Assembly (NCBI GenBank): GCA_036346275.1 | Contig: JAYEVK010000144.1 | Span: forward strand, 151,778 to 215,777 | Source: Otatea glauca | Lineage: Eukaryota; Streptophyta; Magnoliopsida; Poales; Poaceae | Direction of reading: 5' to 3' | DNA length: 64,000 bases | Part shown: positions 45,735 through 57,497 of the stretch, in pieces | How the letters are laid out: every line of letters begins with the position of its first letter | Position numbering within the stretch: the first letter of the stretch is position 1 | Position numbers and translations under genes: made by a program | Notes under the pieces: generated by a model | The model's input: only the letters and a program-made list of their open reading frames with translations | Databases searched by the model: none | Told to the model about the DNA's origin: nothing

Positions 45735-46699
45735 GTAAGACGGTAAAAGTAAAAAGGTAAAAGTAAAATATCAACGAAAATAATATTAAAATAATGGAGT
45801 CCTCCAGAACCCTAATGATGTCAGATGAGATATTCTGAATCATTTAAATAAAAGAAAATACATGATAATCATGAAATTGATATCAATTAAAGAACATGTC
45901 AAATTTTTGTAAAAATATTTGGAGCTTATCTGAAGCCAAGATTTTTACTATACCTACATAAACTCTATTCGTATCACTGTTAAAAATATCAGAAATTTAA
46001 AGTTATATTTGAACCCTTTAAAAATTCAAAAATAGAGAGAAACCAATTCTAAAAATAGTAATGTAAGAATTATTAAAATTAAAATATAAAATATAAAAAT
46101 CTTAATATTTTATATAATGTAAATAATTCCATGGTAGATCCTCATAAAAATTTTCATAAAATAATAATCTGATTTTGATCCTTAATTAAATAAAAATCAG
46201 AATCAGTAGAAAATAGTAACTATGCATTGTCAGATTTTTAGAAATATTTTTACCCAAATTTTTTATCTAAAATTTTTACCAGACTCTCATACTTATCTTG
46301 CAAACCTATAAAAAAATCTTAGTAAAAATCTAAGCCGATCTGATTCCTCTAACTAATGAGTCAAACTCGAGCTGCCCAGAATTCTGCAGAACTTTGCAAC
46401 CTCTCTGAGACTGCCGAGTGGACCCCGCCCATTGGTCATGTCATCTTCCTCCTCACATCTTCCCTGCTCTCATCTCGCGTATCAAACCAATAGAGCTCCA
46501 CCGCCTCATCTCTTGTCGCGACTCCGCTGCAATGCGCGTTGCTCGAGGTTGCTCTGCTATTCCTTTGCCACACCGCTACCACACCAGTGCCTCGAGAGCT
46601 TTGCTCTGCCCTTTGGCGCCTGCATTTTCCAGCTTCGCCCAGATCAGCTGCCGTAAATCAAGTCTCCGTTCAAACACTGCTTGAACCGACTTAACCGGC

Positions 46700-46707
46700 T
46701 ATAAAAG
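46700..46707 (+). promoter_or_regulatory. TATA box of the nested long LTR
   Basis: TATAAAAG in context CCGGCTATAAAAGCAC, about 1.27 kb into the LTR, leaving roughly 4.1 kb of R-U5. This would point into TE2 from within, antisense to TE2 pol. Confidence 0.65.
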
Positions 46708-49700
46708 CACTTGGGTGGCAATGCTAAACACATCGTTCATCCCACTCCACACTCGAACGCTAAACACATCTTCCTGCTGCTCCCTTCTGCACACCATCCA
46801 TAGCTTCACCACAACCAAGCCACTGGCCAACTCTCTACTCGAGCCACCATAGTTCAATTCCATACACTCGAGGCCTCCTCCTTAGCCCACAAAGCAAACC
46901 CATCTCTCGTAATCGAAGGTCTTCACCTGGAAAGCCGTCGCCGCATGCGCCTTTCTTCCCCACGGCCGGCGCTCGGTGGCAGCCTAACTCGGCGCATCTC
47001 CGGTTGAACTAACCGCTAAAACGAGACCCACGTGACTCACTGATGCTCATGCGCACCTCATCTTTCACTAAATTACTTCAAAATCGAGCTTCTTACTGCC
47101 GGCCATAGCGTCGTTGCCCCCCTCACGGTGGCACGCCAACCCAGGCCATCTCCGGCTGAACCAACACCACCCTTAGATGCGCGTGAACGCCCTGGTTCTC
47201 GCCGTGCTACCGATTCACCTTCTCCGGCGAATCCTCGCCGTCGGCGAACCCAAAACCGAACTCTCTGTTTTGTTTCGCGCAGTGGACCCTTTGGTCGATC
47301 TCGCTGCGGCGATCTCATCTTGCGGGCCCGCGAGCTAGTAGCTTATGCGTGCAACCAGTCGTTGCCACTCGGGCCCGCACGTCAGCCGCTCAGAGTGCGC
47401 CTCTCACTGCCATTTGGGCCTGCCCCATCAGAGCCTTAGCCCGCGCGAACCAAAAATGGAAAGCGGGATTTCAAAGAGAAAGCGTACTTTCCATTTTTGG
47501 TAGTTTCTCTGATTTTCAGCATTTTCAAAACCCTAGTATATTCAAATGCTTATAGCTTTTGAACCATAAGACCAAATGAACTAAAATAAATTCCTAACTT
47601 CATTATAAATCATGTAGATTCATAATATACCAGAATATTTTGAAAATGAACTCTGTTTAAATTTTAAAACTAATTTAAAGGAAAAGGACTAAGATATGCC
47701 ATATATAGAATTTTTGTAAATAGACTCCAATTTGAATGAAACCAATTTTGTTAGAAACCTTAAATCCTCAGGAACCTAAATAGGAAAAATTATTTATATT
47801 TTAACCTAGTTTACATCATTTTCTAAAGGAAGTTGTTTCCAATGCATAGAATATTCAAACATGAATATCTTTTGCAAAAGTGATTCAAATCATATCAAAT
47901 CAGTTCCTATGTGTTTAAAAATTAGTAATCTACTTAGATGTGCAAAAACATTTAGAATTTAATCTAGTTTGAATTATTTTGAATTAATAGATTATTTTTC
48001 AATACATAGAATCAAAATAAATACAACTTAAGGTATACAAATTCAAATAATGGTAAAATGATTCCTAGATCTTTAATAAAACCATAATACCCCTGTTATG
48101 CAAGAATACCTCATGTTTGTGCATACTTGAATTAAGTACATATTAGATCTTAATGTTTACTTATATGGAAAACATCTCAGATAAAAGCAAAGTATTGTGA
48201 AACCAACTTTAAAGCATTCTTAGTGATGTCCCATGATAATGCCAGGAAAATGAATGAATAATCATGTAAGGATTAGTCACAAACTAAGAACTAAAACTGA
48301 ACCTTTATCGTGTAAACTATAAAACTAATTAAGCATTTTCAGTAGCCCGTAGAACATCTCGTCTTAATGCAAATTTTATGAAGATTAGTTTAGAAATAAT
48401 ATTTAGGATATGTACTACCATAATCTGAAAAAATATTCTTATTACAACTTGCTTTGCATCTGAATCCGGCTAGCCCAATACCCTTAAGTGATATGGTCAT
48501 CGTAAGCCTTAATATCATATAAGCTATTTCGGCAATGAATATAATGTCTCGTCTAAGCACTAAAATGTATGAAATTAGCTTAAGAATGTTCTTCAAAGTA
48601 TAGACTATCCTTTTCCGAAGAAATAATCTTATTTCATTATGTTTTGCATATAAACCCTATTAGCCTAATAACCATAAGTAATATGATTTTTGAACTTCAT
48701 ATTACGAATAAAGGAACTCGGAAACAATAAAGAAATCTGTAATTAAGAGATTTGTATCACCAAAACCTTCTTAAAAACCATAAATAAATCTAGTAACCTA
48801 GCTCAATAAATCTAACATATTCAAAATCACTCATGCAAAATCAATTAAAAAGGATTAAGTACTATTCATTTATAGCTTTCAGATCAATTGTCAAATGTGT
48901 TAATTCTATTCATCCAAATAATTTTAGCATCTATAATTCGAAGTTATAAAAACAAAAATTCATAATTTTAGCCTCTTGAATTCGTAATTCAAGAATAGAT
49001 AATCTATAAAAGAAACCATGTTTGTTCATCATAAAAGACATTAACAATATGAATGTATAATTAACTAAATCATGAGATCTTGAAATCATAATTCTAACCC
49101 TAAAACATTCCTGTTCTCTTTAGTGAATCTTTATTTGGTTTTCTGTCTGTTTTCTTTTTGCCCTTATTAAAGTTGGATATTTGCTATATTTCCGATTGAA
49201 TGACGTGTAGAATCCGACGTCGCTACTTCCGTCGTTGCCTCCGTCAGCCGTGGCTTCGTCTTCATCGTAAGCAATAAATAAACAAGGCAAGCACCCCCTT
49301 TGACCATATTGATCCCAGTTTTATAAATGTTTTTAGTAAATGTTTTACTGCACACGTTACTTTTATTAAAGTCTGCTATTTTATGGGTATTGGTAGGTAT
49401 ACCTGTAGTTACATAGAACTTTCTTGATAAGTATGGATTTGTGATCCTTGATAACCCTAGAATAACATAGACAGTACTTGATGTCAATTTGGGTTACTCA
49501 CACTTAGTGTCATGCTTAGCCATGCTTAAAAACAACATAAAACTTTGACCTGATTAAAAATATTGGATATGACCTTTCTTTATGATTGGTATTTTGATCA
49601 AAATGAAAATAAAACTATGGTTTTGATGCGGGCAATTATTGGCAATAGCCGGGTGTACAAGGGACTTGTACGTAGTATAGGGGGAGACTATTGCCCGTGT

Positions 49701-50820
49701 CGGATTAAGGACCGAACTACGTGTTCGTTAAATCCAAGAAATTACCGTACAACCACAAGTTCTGGTATGGGGCAGCCTTAAACCAATTAAGTTATCTAGT
49801 TTAACTTTGCACATTGGTAGGCGGAGTAGTCTGAGCTTCTTCGATGTTGGTTGCTCGGGCGCCCACCGAGGTGTTGGGAGCAACGTTCTTGATACAGCGG
49901 TGTAGGCCATACTATAGATATACTTGTCCATTCTTGTGCAAAGGTATTGTACAAACATTTACACCATAATGCGGGTTTATCGTCACCGTCTTTGGTGCAA
50001 AGTTAACTTAGATAATGTAAAGGTTTTCGTCATGAACATTCCGCCCCTACATCAAGGTGAGTGAAATATGCGGCAAAAAAAGGTCATGACTTGTGGGTAA
50101 AGATGTACACCTCTGCGAGTGTGAAACTTTTGAAAAATTTGTTCCTGATTATGGGAGTCTTAGTGTGCAAAGACTAGTTAGATGTTTTTATTTTCATAAA
50201 ATCTGGTTTCTACCGTGTGTCGGTGATTTCTCTTGTGTGTGTCGGTGGATATGGTTCGTGGATATGGTCATGATACCCGGTACATGAGACTTATTTATGC
50301 TATTATTCTGTTACTTTCTGTATTAAATTGCTTTTACTTAAATTCCGTTTTGCAATCTACCATTCTGTATTTACATTTCAAATCGGCTTTATGCAAACTA
50401 ACCATACTAGCCTTTCCTTTGAAATGGCTTGCATATATTATAGGTTTTGCAAAAGTCTTGCGGAGTACGAAAGTACTCACCCTTGCTTAATTGTTGTTTT
50501 TAGGTGAAGAATCAGATTAGTCCAAAGAAACATATTGTCGCAGGATTCGGGAATGATAACGACAAAGCTTTTCTAGCGATTATGCCTTGTCAGTTGCCTA
50601 AGGGTTGGATGGGCACACTACAAGACTTTTGAATCTCTCCGCTGCATTTCTCTGTATTGTAAGATTTTATTGTATAAATTACCATTATCATTTGAAATAA
50701 AGAGTATGGATGTGATATCAATTGTTGTAAATGTGCGTACTAGCCACTGATCATGGGACTAGTACTGTATGCACATGAGATTTCCATTTTTGCATTTATG
50801 TGAAAATGGGGGTCATTACA

Positions 50821-51083
50821 CTTCTGCACAATCACCGGGTTGGCTAGCCACTCGGGGTAGTCTATCTCACGAATGAAGCCAGCCTTCAGAAGCTTGTCAA
50901 GGTGCTCCCTTATTATCGTCATCTTCTTGGGGAGAAGCGTTGCAGTCTCTAGCGCACGGGCCTACAGCCAGGCTTTATTTGTAGTTTGTGCTCGATCACC
51001 TCCCTTGGGACGCCCGGCATGTCCGCAGGCTCCCAAGCGAATATGCTCTTGTTGTCACGGAGGAAGGTGACGAGCTCGAGTTC
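50821..51083 (-). pseudogene. pol: TE2 reverse transcriptase, first part
   Basis: MTIIREHLDKLLKAGFIREI at 50922-50863 followed by YPEWLANPVIVQK ends exactly at the target duplication of the nested LTR. The partner part resumes at 45430 (KKGGRWRMCVD). The sequence up to 51083 is the protease to reverse transcriptase linker. Confidence 0.9.
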
Positions 51084-51689
51084 CTATTTTGGATCGAGTT
51101 CGGCGGCGACGTGGACGCAGTTGCCCGAGTCGCCCCCTTCGAGCTGAGCGGCCTTCACCGGGCCGCTAGGCTGGATCACCGCCTTTCTGCGGGTAATCTT
51201 CGGGGTCACTTCGGCCCCCCACTGGGGCAGCATGCCAGCGAGCGCCAAAGTTTTTTCTTCGTAGCCGTGCACCGCCTTAAGGTCGCCGCGGACGGTTATG
51301 ACACCGTTAGGCCCTGGGAGCTTCATGCATCGGTGGCCGTAGTGGCATGCTGCCATGAACTTGATCAACAACGGCCGCCCGAGGATAGCGTTGAAAGGGA
51401 GGTTGCCATCGACCACCTCGAAGGTGACCAACTCGGTGCAGAAATTTGTGGAATCGCTGAAAGTAACGGGCAGAACCACTTGCCCGAGTGGAGTGGTGGA
51501 GCTTCCTGGCACGATGCCGAAGAAGGGAACCGCTATGCTCCTGATCTTCGATCGGGGAATTTGCATCCGGTCCAGCGTGCTTGCCAAGAGTAGGTTGAGA
51601 GAAGTGCCCCCATCAACCATTATCCGCCCGACCACGGTATTACTCATGGTCGGGGCCACGACCAAAGCGGTCTTAAGGTCCTTGGACAT
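51084..51689 (-). pseudogene. pol: TE2 aspartic protease
   Basis: 201 open codons with the active-site segment GRIMVDGGTSLNLL (about 51625-51583) and the conserved FNAILGRPLLIKFMA near 51395-51350. It has the same D-G-G loop as TE1. It would cleave the Gag-Pol polyprotein in the particle. Frame context in the complete polyprotein is interrupted on both sides. Confidence 0.85.
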
Positions 51690-53360
51690 ATTCGGGGGGC
51701 ATCATCCCCGGAGAAGGTAATCGGCGTACCAGCCCATTGCAGGGTTGGTCGGCGACCTTCCCGGTGGAGGCTTGATACACGGTGCGCGCCGCGTCCTTAA
51801 GCTCACGCTGGGACCGATACGCCGCCGAACCGTCGAAAATCACATCAACACGGCGACGCCTCGCTGAACTCGTGTCGGGGCCGTCGGGGTTCTCGCCGGC
51901 TTTGACCCTGCCGGGCAACTCGCCTTCCTTCGGGACCGTGGGCATCTCTCCACGCCCATCATAGAAGGCGTTCAAGCTCGTTTCGCCACGCCCGCATTCC
52001 GCAGTCATGGCCAAGGCCTTGTGGAACAGCGTAACTTGTCGAGTTATATCCGCCACGCTCGTCGCCTCGTGGTCGGCTCCGCCGTCGCCGATCGGGATCC
52101 AGCCGACGCCGTCTTGCCGGGCCGACGCAGCTCGCCAGTTGCGAGCAACCTCGGCGGGGCATGGCTCTCACGGTCCCGTTGCCATACCTCCATCACCTCG
52201 CTCGCGCCGCCGTGGTGACCACGCGCAACCGGCCGCCGCCACCATCGCGGTCTTCCTTTCGCCTCCTATCACGCGGGCCCGAGCCATCGGCCTTAGCGTT
52301 GGGTGGTCTGGCCTCACTGAAAATGAAGCCAAGCTTGCCCTGGTCATAGTCACGCTTCCAGCGGACGACATCATCCTCATCCGCATATCGCTCCGTCATC
52401 CGGAACAACTTGTTGACGTCGAGCTTTGTCGTGATCTCCAGGTCCTCAGTAAGGCGCCTGTCACGGACGCCAAACTTGAAGGCCTTGACGAAGGCCTCAT
52501 CGGAGACGCTCGAGATCGAGTTCCTCGTGTGGATGAAGCAACGCACGAAGTCGCGTAGGGGTTCGCCCTTGCCCTGAATGATACGACCCAGGTCCTTCTC
52601 TCGCCCATGGTGTTCATAGCAACTTTGGAAGTTCAAGTGGAGAGCACTTCGCAACTGGCGCCATGACCAGAAATCGCCCGGCGCTTGGTTGAAAAGCCAG
52701 GTGCGCGCGGTGCCATCCAGGATGGTGGGGAGGTAGTTGACCATCACGACCTCATCCCTCCACCGCCAGATCACAAGTGGTGTAAATCGAGAGGAACTCG
52801 TCGGGGTTCTTGGTCCCGTCGAATTGCTCCATCACAACGGGCCTGAAATGGGCTGTCCAGCGTACGCGACGAAGGCCGGCCGAAAATGCCGGACAACCGT
52901 AGGCCGGAGCAGCATAGCCGCTGCCGCTAGAATCGGAGTCGTGGTCGCAGCGGTGGCTGTACTCAAGTCGACGATGCACCCCATGCCGACGTTGACGGTT
53001 AGCATGAACGTCGTTAGAGCGATCGCATAGCGTACCATAAACTCTCCGTGCTCGGGCGGACGTCCGGAAAGACCTCCGAGGTGCCGTTGCTTGAGCATGC
53101 ATTGTTCCTACTCCGCCGGCGTTAAGTGTGCTCGCGAACCACGTCCGGATCCTGGCAACGCGGGGGCGACGGCGACGGACTCTGGGCCCGTCTGGGCGGA
53201 GGCGACGGGGGAGAACGTTGTCACCCGCGAGGAGTTGCCATTGCTCGCCGAGAGCGAGCCGAGCGCGCCCGCTCTGCTTTGCGCGGTGTAACTGTCGGTC
53301 GCCTGCCGAGCTCCTCGGCGACCACCGAAGAGAGCGACCCGCTTGGGTAGGATCAGCCAT
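51690..53360 (-). pseudogene. gag: TE2 Gag
   Basis: The N-terminal frame from 53360 is Arg-rich and ends with RPVVMEQFDGTKNPDEFLSI (near 52825). The capsid domain then continues in another frame: VNYLPTILDGTARTWLFNQ (near 52740), LGRIIQGKGEPLRDFVRCF (near 52590), FKFGVRDRRLTEDLEI, YADEDDVVRWKRDYDQ. A Pro/Arg-rich linker (52056-51690) leads into protease. The core is the Gypsy Gag domain seen in TE1 but of a different subfamily. At least one frame shift near 52770 makes it non-functional. Confidence 0.8.
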
Positions 53361-53741
53361 AACCCGGCAATGGCTCGCGGCTCCTCTACCGGCAAGGTTG
53401 TCCTATAGGCGGTGGCTACTCCGTCCGGACGGAGTGTGGGTTTCCCCGCTCTCCTCCCATCGGAGGGTGGTGACAGCCTGGTCGATGGCGGCCCAGGCCA
53501 GCCAACGTGCCTCTGCCGGGGTTTCTGGGTTGCGATCATCCGCCAGTGCGCCTGTCTCGCGGCTACCGGCCATAAAGGCGAGACGTTTGTGAGGCGGTAG
53601 TGAAGGCGAGAACATAGAGGTGGACCCCTCGCACTCGAGAATCACCTCCGAGTTCAGGCTCGCTGAACGCGACATGTCGTTGCCGAGGCTGGAGGCGTTG
53701 GCGACACTGAAGCAATGAACTCCGAACGAACGGAACTTCGG

Positions 53742-53759
53742 ACCCCACGGTGGGCGCCA
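53742..53759 (-). other. TE2 tRNA primer-binding site
   Basis: On the minus strand TGGCGCCCACCGTGGGGT starts 2 bp after the 5' LTR end; its complement ends in CCA as a tRNA must. The tRNA species was not assigned. Confidence 0.75.
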
Positions 53760-53761
53760 GC

Positions 53762-54585
53762 TGTCGGCGATCGGGGCCGTCGACCGCAAGGGGAGTATGG
53801 AGGATCGTGTGAGGGGCAGAGCCTGAGGTCGTGCTCGTCCGGGGAGAGGTTGTCACGTCGCGGAGAGGATATGTCGGGGAAAACCGGGGAGAAGAGACAA
53901 AAAACTGGGGTCACGAGGATTATACTGGTTCGAGCCCCCGGTTCGGGTAATAGCTCTACTCCAGTCCTGCCCTAGAGCAAAAAATGAATGCAATGCCTTT
54001 CTTATGTGTGAGTACAATGGGAGCTCGAGCGTAGCTCGCTAGAGCCGATGTCGCCCCTTTGAGCGTTGGTCGCCCTGTCTTCTTGAAGGTCTCCCTGAGA
54101 GCCCTCTGGATGCTCCTGCCTCTTGGTCCCGAGGTCAATGCCAGGCAGTTGTGGTGATTTGACGGGAGTCATTGAGAGCAGACGGGAGTCATTGAGAGCA
54201 GACGGAAGCAGTTGAGAGTTGACGGGAGCAGTTGAGCGTCGCTGGCCCTAGTTCCCATGCAGGGGTAAGTTTTGTTCTGATTCCCACGCAGGGGAGGGTT
54301 TCTTTGTCTTTAAATCGGACCGTTACAGTGAAACGGGACGGTCCGGAGGGTACTAAAGCCGCGGTCCCGAACTCGGTCCTGGAGCGTGGTGGCGATGGCG
54401 GCGTCGCTCTGAGAATGTGGCCTGAGTTCGCTTAGCAGGGACGGGGTCCCCGAGCTTCTGCCCAAGCCCGAGCTCTAGCTCGTTTAGGTCCGAGCTCGAG
54501 TCTGGAGGCACGCCCTCGAACCCGTGGGACGCAGCCACGAGTTTGGGGGGGTGCTTTCGTGTACCGAAGCTACCGATTCCCAACA
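53762..54585 (-). repeat. TE2 5' LTR
   Basis: 824 bp. It carries a 20-bp tandem duplication (two copies of GGGAGTCATTGAGAGCAGAC near 54160-54200) where the 3' LTR has one. Followed by ATTAG at 54586-54590. Confidence 0.93.
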
Positions 54586-54963
54586 ATTAGCATCAGAGGT
54601 TTTAGTTGGATCATCATCTTCTATATATAAAAAAATAGTAGGTTAGGCTTTCTCTGACACAAGATATGTACCACTAATTAGATGGGCTTCTATTTTTGTT
54701 GCATGCATAGTTTAGTGAATCCTATATTACTTTGAGCAGTGCATAGTTTAGTAATATTTGTGACAATCTCTTATACTCATTTGGTTTGTGACTATTGTTC
54801 ATGTGGTTTGTAATATGCATGGTTTGTAATATATATAAGAATGTTGAAATTCTCATTGCCACTAATTTGATCAATCCATTATTCTGTATATGTGAGAACA
54901 TCATTTGCTTTTGATCTAAATTAATTAACAAGATTGAAATCTGATTTTGGTAAAATAGACAAC

Positions 54964-55188
54964 ATGGAAAAGCTTTTAGAAGCTAAACAAAAACTTGAAG
55001 TGGAGATCGAATAACTGAAGGGCAAGTCTGAGTTAACTGAAAAGATTCATGAGATAAAATAAGAACTGAAAGACATAGATGACAAATTGCAAGATATTGA
55101 ATCCCTTAACACGGCACTTATCATTAAGGACCGCAGGGCTAATGTAGAACTGGAAGAAGCCAAAGCTGAGCTTATAGAGATAATATAA
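54964..55188 (+). pseudogene. Fragment resembling IDN2/FDM (factor of DNA methylation) coiled-coil region
   Basis: From ATG 54964 the frame reads EKLLEAKQKLEVEIE, a stop, LKGKSELTEKIHEIK, a stop, then ELKDIDDKLQDIESLNTALI and IKDRRANVELEEAKAELIEI before TAA at 55186. The order and spacing match the coiled coil that precedes the XH domain in IDN2/FDM proteins of RNA-directed DNA methylation, from memory of the family. Both internal stops (55012 and the one near 55060) are TAA where CAA or GAA is expected. No XH domain follows in the same frame. A gene fragment, perhaps captured by the CACTA element TE2 landed in. Confidence 0.55.
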
Positions 55189-55741
55189 AGGTTTCTAGTA
55201 TTTAATTCGATGTGGTTACTAATAATATACCAAGACACCCTTTTCACAACAACATGATCGCTTTTGTAGGGATTAAGAGATATGATCAGAGATTAATTGG
55301 TTATTGGTGTCAAACAAATCGACACTGTACTGGAGTTGTAGAACTTCAAAGAGAACCGAAAAGCCTCTGTTGCATAAGCTATGACACATATTATGGCGCA
55401 TATGAAAAAACCCTAAGGTCTTCTTCCCTTGAACTATGAAATAATGTGGTTTCTCAATGTACGTTTGTTGATATTTGTGATATCATATTTTGATAATGTA
55501 TTATCATCTGAACTATGAAATATTTCGTTATCATATTTGTGGTATTATATTTGCTATAAGGTCTTTTTGTCTTAAACTATAAAATAATGTTTTTTCCCTA
55601 CCTCTCTTGGCAGAACTTTCATGATTAGTATCTGTTGTTCAAAATTTTCTTCTCTTTAGATATTTTGCAACGACATTTATAAGACACAACCAGTTATAGA
55701 TTTTGCAATTGAATATGAAAACATCCTAGATGCATTGAGGC

Positions 55742-57087
55742 TAGGGGTGGGCACTTTTAAATCGAGAACGAAAAACCGAACCGAACCGAATTAACCCGAT
55801 TATTTTGGTTTTTTCGATTTTCGGTTTTCGGTTCGGTTTTTATTTTATCGCTATTCGGTTTTCGGTTTACGATTCGATTTTGTAATTTCAGAAACCGAAA
55901 AAACCAGTTTACCGAATCTTGCTCGGTCAGTTCCGGGCCATCAGGCCATTTCCTCACATCGCAGTCCCGACTCCCGCAAGCCGCAAGCCCGCAGCCAACC
56001 CTAGTTCACTCGTTCCCCAAATCCAGATCTCCAATCGTCGTCACAGGCTCACGGCCGGACGCCTACCCTAGCTACTAGTTCCTCTTCCCCTCATGAACCA
56101 GCGGGTAGCGCCATAGCGGCGGCGACGGCGCGGGCCCTCCCGGTCTCCTGGATCGGCGGTTCCCCTCCCGACGCAGCAGCCCCTACCTCCACGCGCTAAT
56201 TCATTGATCTGGGAGCGAGGGGCGCTACTCGACAGCCAGATCTCGTGCGGCGGCACACGGATCTGGGCTTTCTAGAAGCGGCGACGGTCGGACGGCGGGG
56301 ATGTCGCTCTCGGGGATGTGGGGGCTGTCGGTCTTCATTAGCGACGTACGCAACTGCCACAACAAGGAGCAGGAGCACCTCCGTGTCGACAAGGAGCTCG
56401 GCAACATCCATACACGCTTCAAAAATGAGAAGGTCATGCTTGTCTCTTCTCCCCTCCTCCAGCCTTCAGCAAGGCCACCGACGCCTCGCCGACGCCTAGA
56501 CCATAAGGATTACCATGAACAAAAGGTTCTATAGCGCAAGTACTAGTAGTAATCCACACTCTATAACAAGAGACCCTAAATCCACAGAAAGGAACAATTT
56601 TCTCTCTTGGCATGCATATATCTATTCAAACCTAATAAAGCTAAACCACACAAATTTGTACTCAAAACAAGTGCTGTTGAAGAGTAAAACAGAATGTGGA
56701 TTCCTGATTTTTTTACAGAATGCACTCCTCTAGCAGTTTTGAGCTTTTGTAGTTTACCATTTGAGAAATAAAACTCAAGTAAAACAATACTTAGCTTGTA
56801 GCAAACACGATGGGGCAAAACCCCAAGACAGTAACTTGTTAGTGGAGACTGGCAGTTTATATTGTATGCATGTTGCCCAAGAAAGGCCATCCTCTCCCCC
56901 ACACATAAGGCTCCAAACAAGGAATCAAAGGGGTTCATAGAATTTTGGTTAACCGAAAAACATTTAGTTCGGTTAATTCAGTTCGGTTTTTAATTCAGTT
57001 CGGTTTCGGTTCAGTTATCAGATTCCAAAAACCGAAATTTTTAAAAACCGAACCAAAAAAAACCAAATTAACCGAATGCTCACCCTA
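55742..57087. mobile_element. hAT element carrying a captured gene fragment (Pack-hAT)
   Basis: Ends TAGGGGTGGGCA and TGCTCACCCTA are inverted, and the flanks are ATTGAGGC (55734-55741) and ATTGAAGC (57088-57095), an 8-bp duplication with one change. Subterminal regions of about 150 bp are packed with ACCGAA and TTCGGT motifs in opposite orientation. No transposase inside. The central part includes the first exon of an AP-2 alpha adaptin gene. Confidence 0.88.
56301..56432 (+). pseudogene. Captured first exon of AP-2 complex subunit alpha
   Basis: ATG 56301 opens 44 codons reading MSLSGMWGLSVFISDVRN, then EHLRVDKELGNIHTRFKNEK, which matches the N-terminus of plant alpha adaptin (clathrin adaptor at the plasma membrane). 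The match ends at 56432 directly before GT, so it appears to be one exon with its donor site. Its upstream GC-rich sequence (55960-56300) looks like a gene leader and was probably captured too. Some residues differ from the usual sequence (for example Trp after GM), suggesting relaxed constraint. Confidence 0.8.
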
Positions 57088-57311
57088 ATTGAAGCAACAG
57101 CTTGTTTGATGATGATGGTATTAAAATATGAACATTTGTAGCACTTTCTATTCCCTTTCTTATTCTAATATTAATGGATTCTAAGGCAAAATTCAATTTC
57201 ATCCATAGTTTATCCTAAAAGTTATCATGCTCTTATTTATCTCCCACTTGATCCTCATCACTGAATGAGAATAGCATATGCAACCTATTTTCACTCTAGT
57301 CTTGTGTATAG

Positions 57312-57497
57312 GAACAAGATCACTTTGGTCCTGTTCCTGTACAAGATCAAAGTGAAAATAGACTGCCTATAGTATTCTTATTCGGGGATGATGATGAAGT
57401 GGAAGATAAATCAGAGTATGACAACTTTCAAAATGAATTGTGGATGGAATTAGATTTTGCGTTGGAATCCATCAATATTAGAATAAAAAGGGGATGA
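57312..57497 (+). other. Open coding-like frame on the right arm of the foldback
   Basis: Between stops at 57309 and 57495 the right arm reads EQDHFGPVPVQDQSENRLPI, then acidic FLFGDDDEVEDKSEYDN and ELWMELDFALESINI. The composition looks like a real protein segment. It faintly recalls the region before the SNF2 domain of CLASSY/DRD1-type remodellers, but this is from memory and weak. The left arm's reverse complement would encode a diverged version. Confidence 0.35.

Larger units (their letters stand above)
45431..50820 (+). mobile_element. 5.39-kb solo-LTR-like insertion inside TE2
   Basis: Starts TGTAACATCCC and ends GGTCATTACA, has the TG...CA form of an LTR, and is flanked by CTTCT. No internal direct repeat, primer site or polyprotein was seen, so it fits a single very long LTR left by recombination between two LTRs. 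A TATA box (46700) and an AATAAA near 50696 give it plus orientation. Landmarks such as GAGTACGAAAGTACTCACCC (near 50463-50482) resemble long LTRs of Tekay/Del-type chromoviruses as I remember them. It could also be a non-coding LARD-like element. Related in inverted orientation to 58723-62500. Confidence 0.75.
37827..54585 (-). mobile_element. TE2: Ty3/Gypsy LTR retrotransposon, Tat-lineage type, carrying a nested insertion
   Basis: 16,759 bp including a 5,390-bp insert. Both LTRs start TGTCGG and end in CA on the plus strand, with the 5-bp duplication ATTAG at 37822-37826 and 54586-54590. On the minus strand: 5' LTR, primer site, gag, protease, reverse transcriptase (split by the insert), RNase H, integrase, then a long region with an antisense multi-exon gene (39154-41850), polypurine tract, 3' LTR. 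That layout is Tat-typical. The reading frames are more continuous than in TE1, but stops exist between domains. Confidence 0.95.

Noticed and set aside
46418..46684. Frame before the LTR TATA box
   Set aside because: Short, overlaps another open frame, no start context or similarity.
47128..47439. Open frame in the GC-rich part of the nested LTR
   Set aside because: Low-complexity Pro/Arg-rich peptide, no family resemblance, inside a non-coding LTR leader; both strands are open there.
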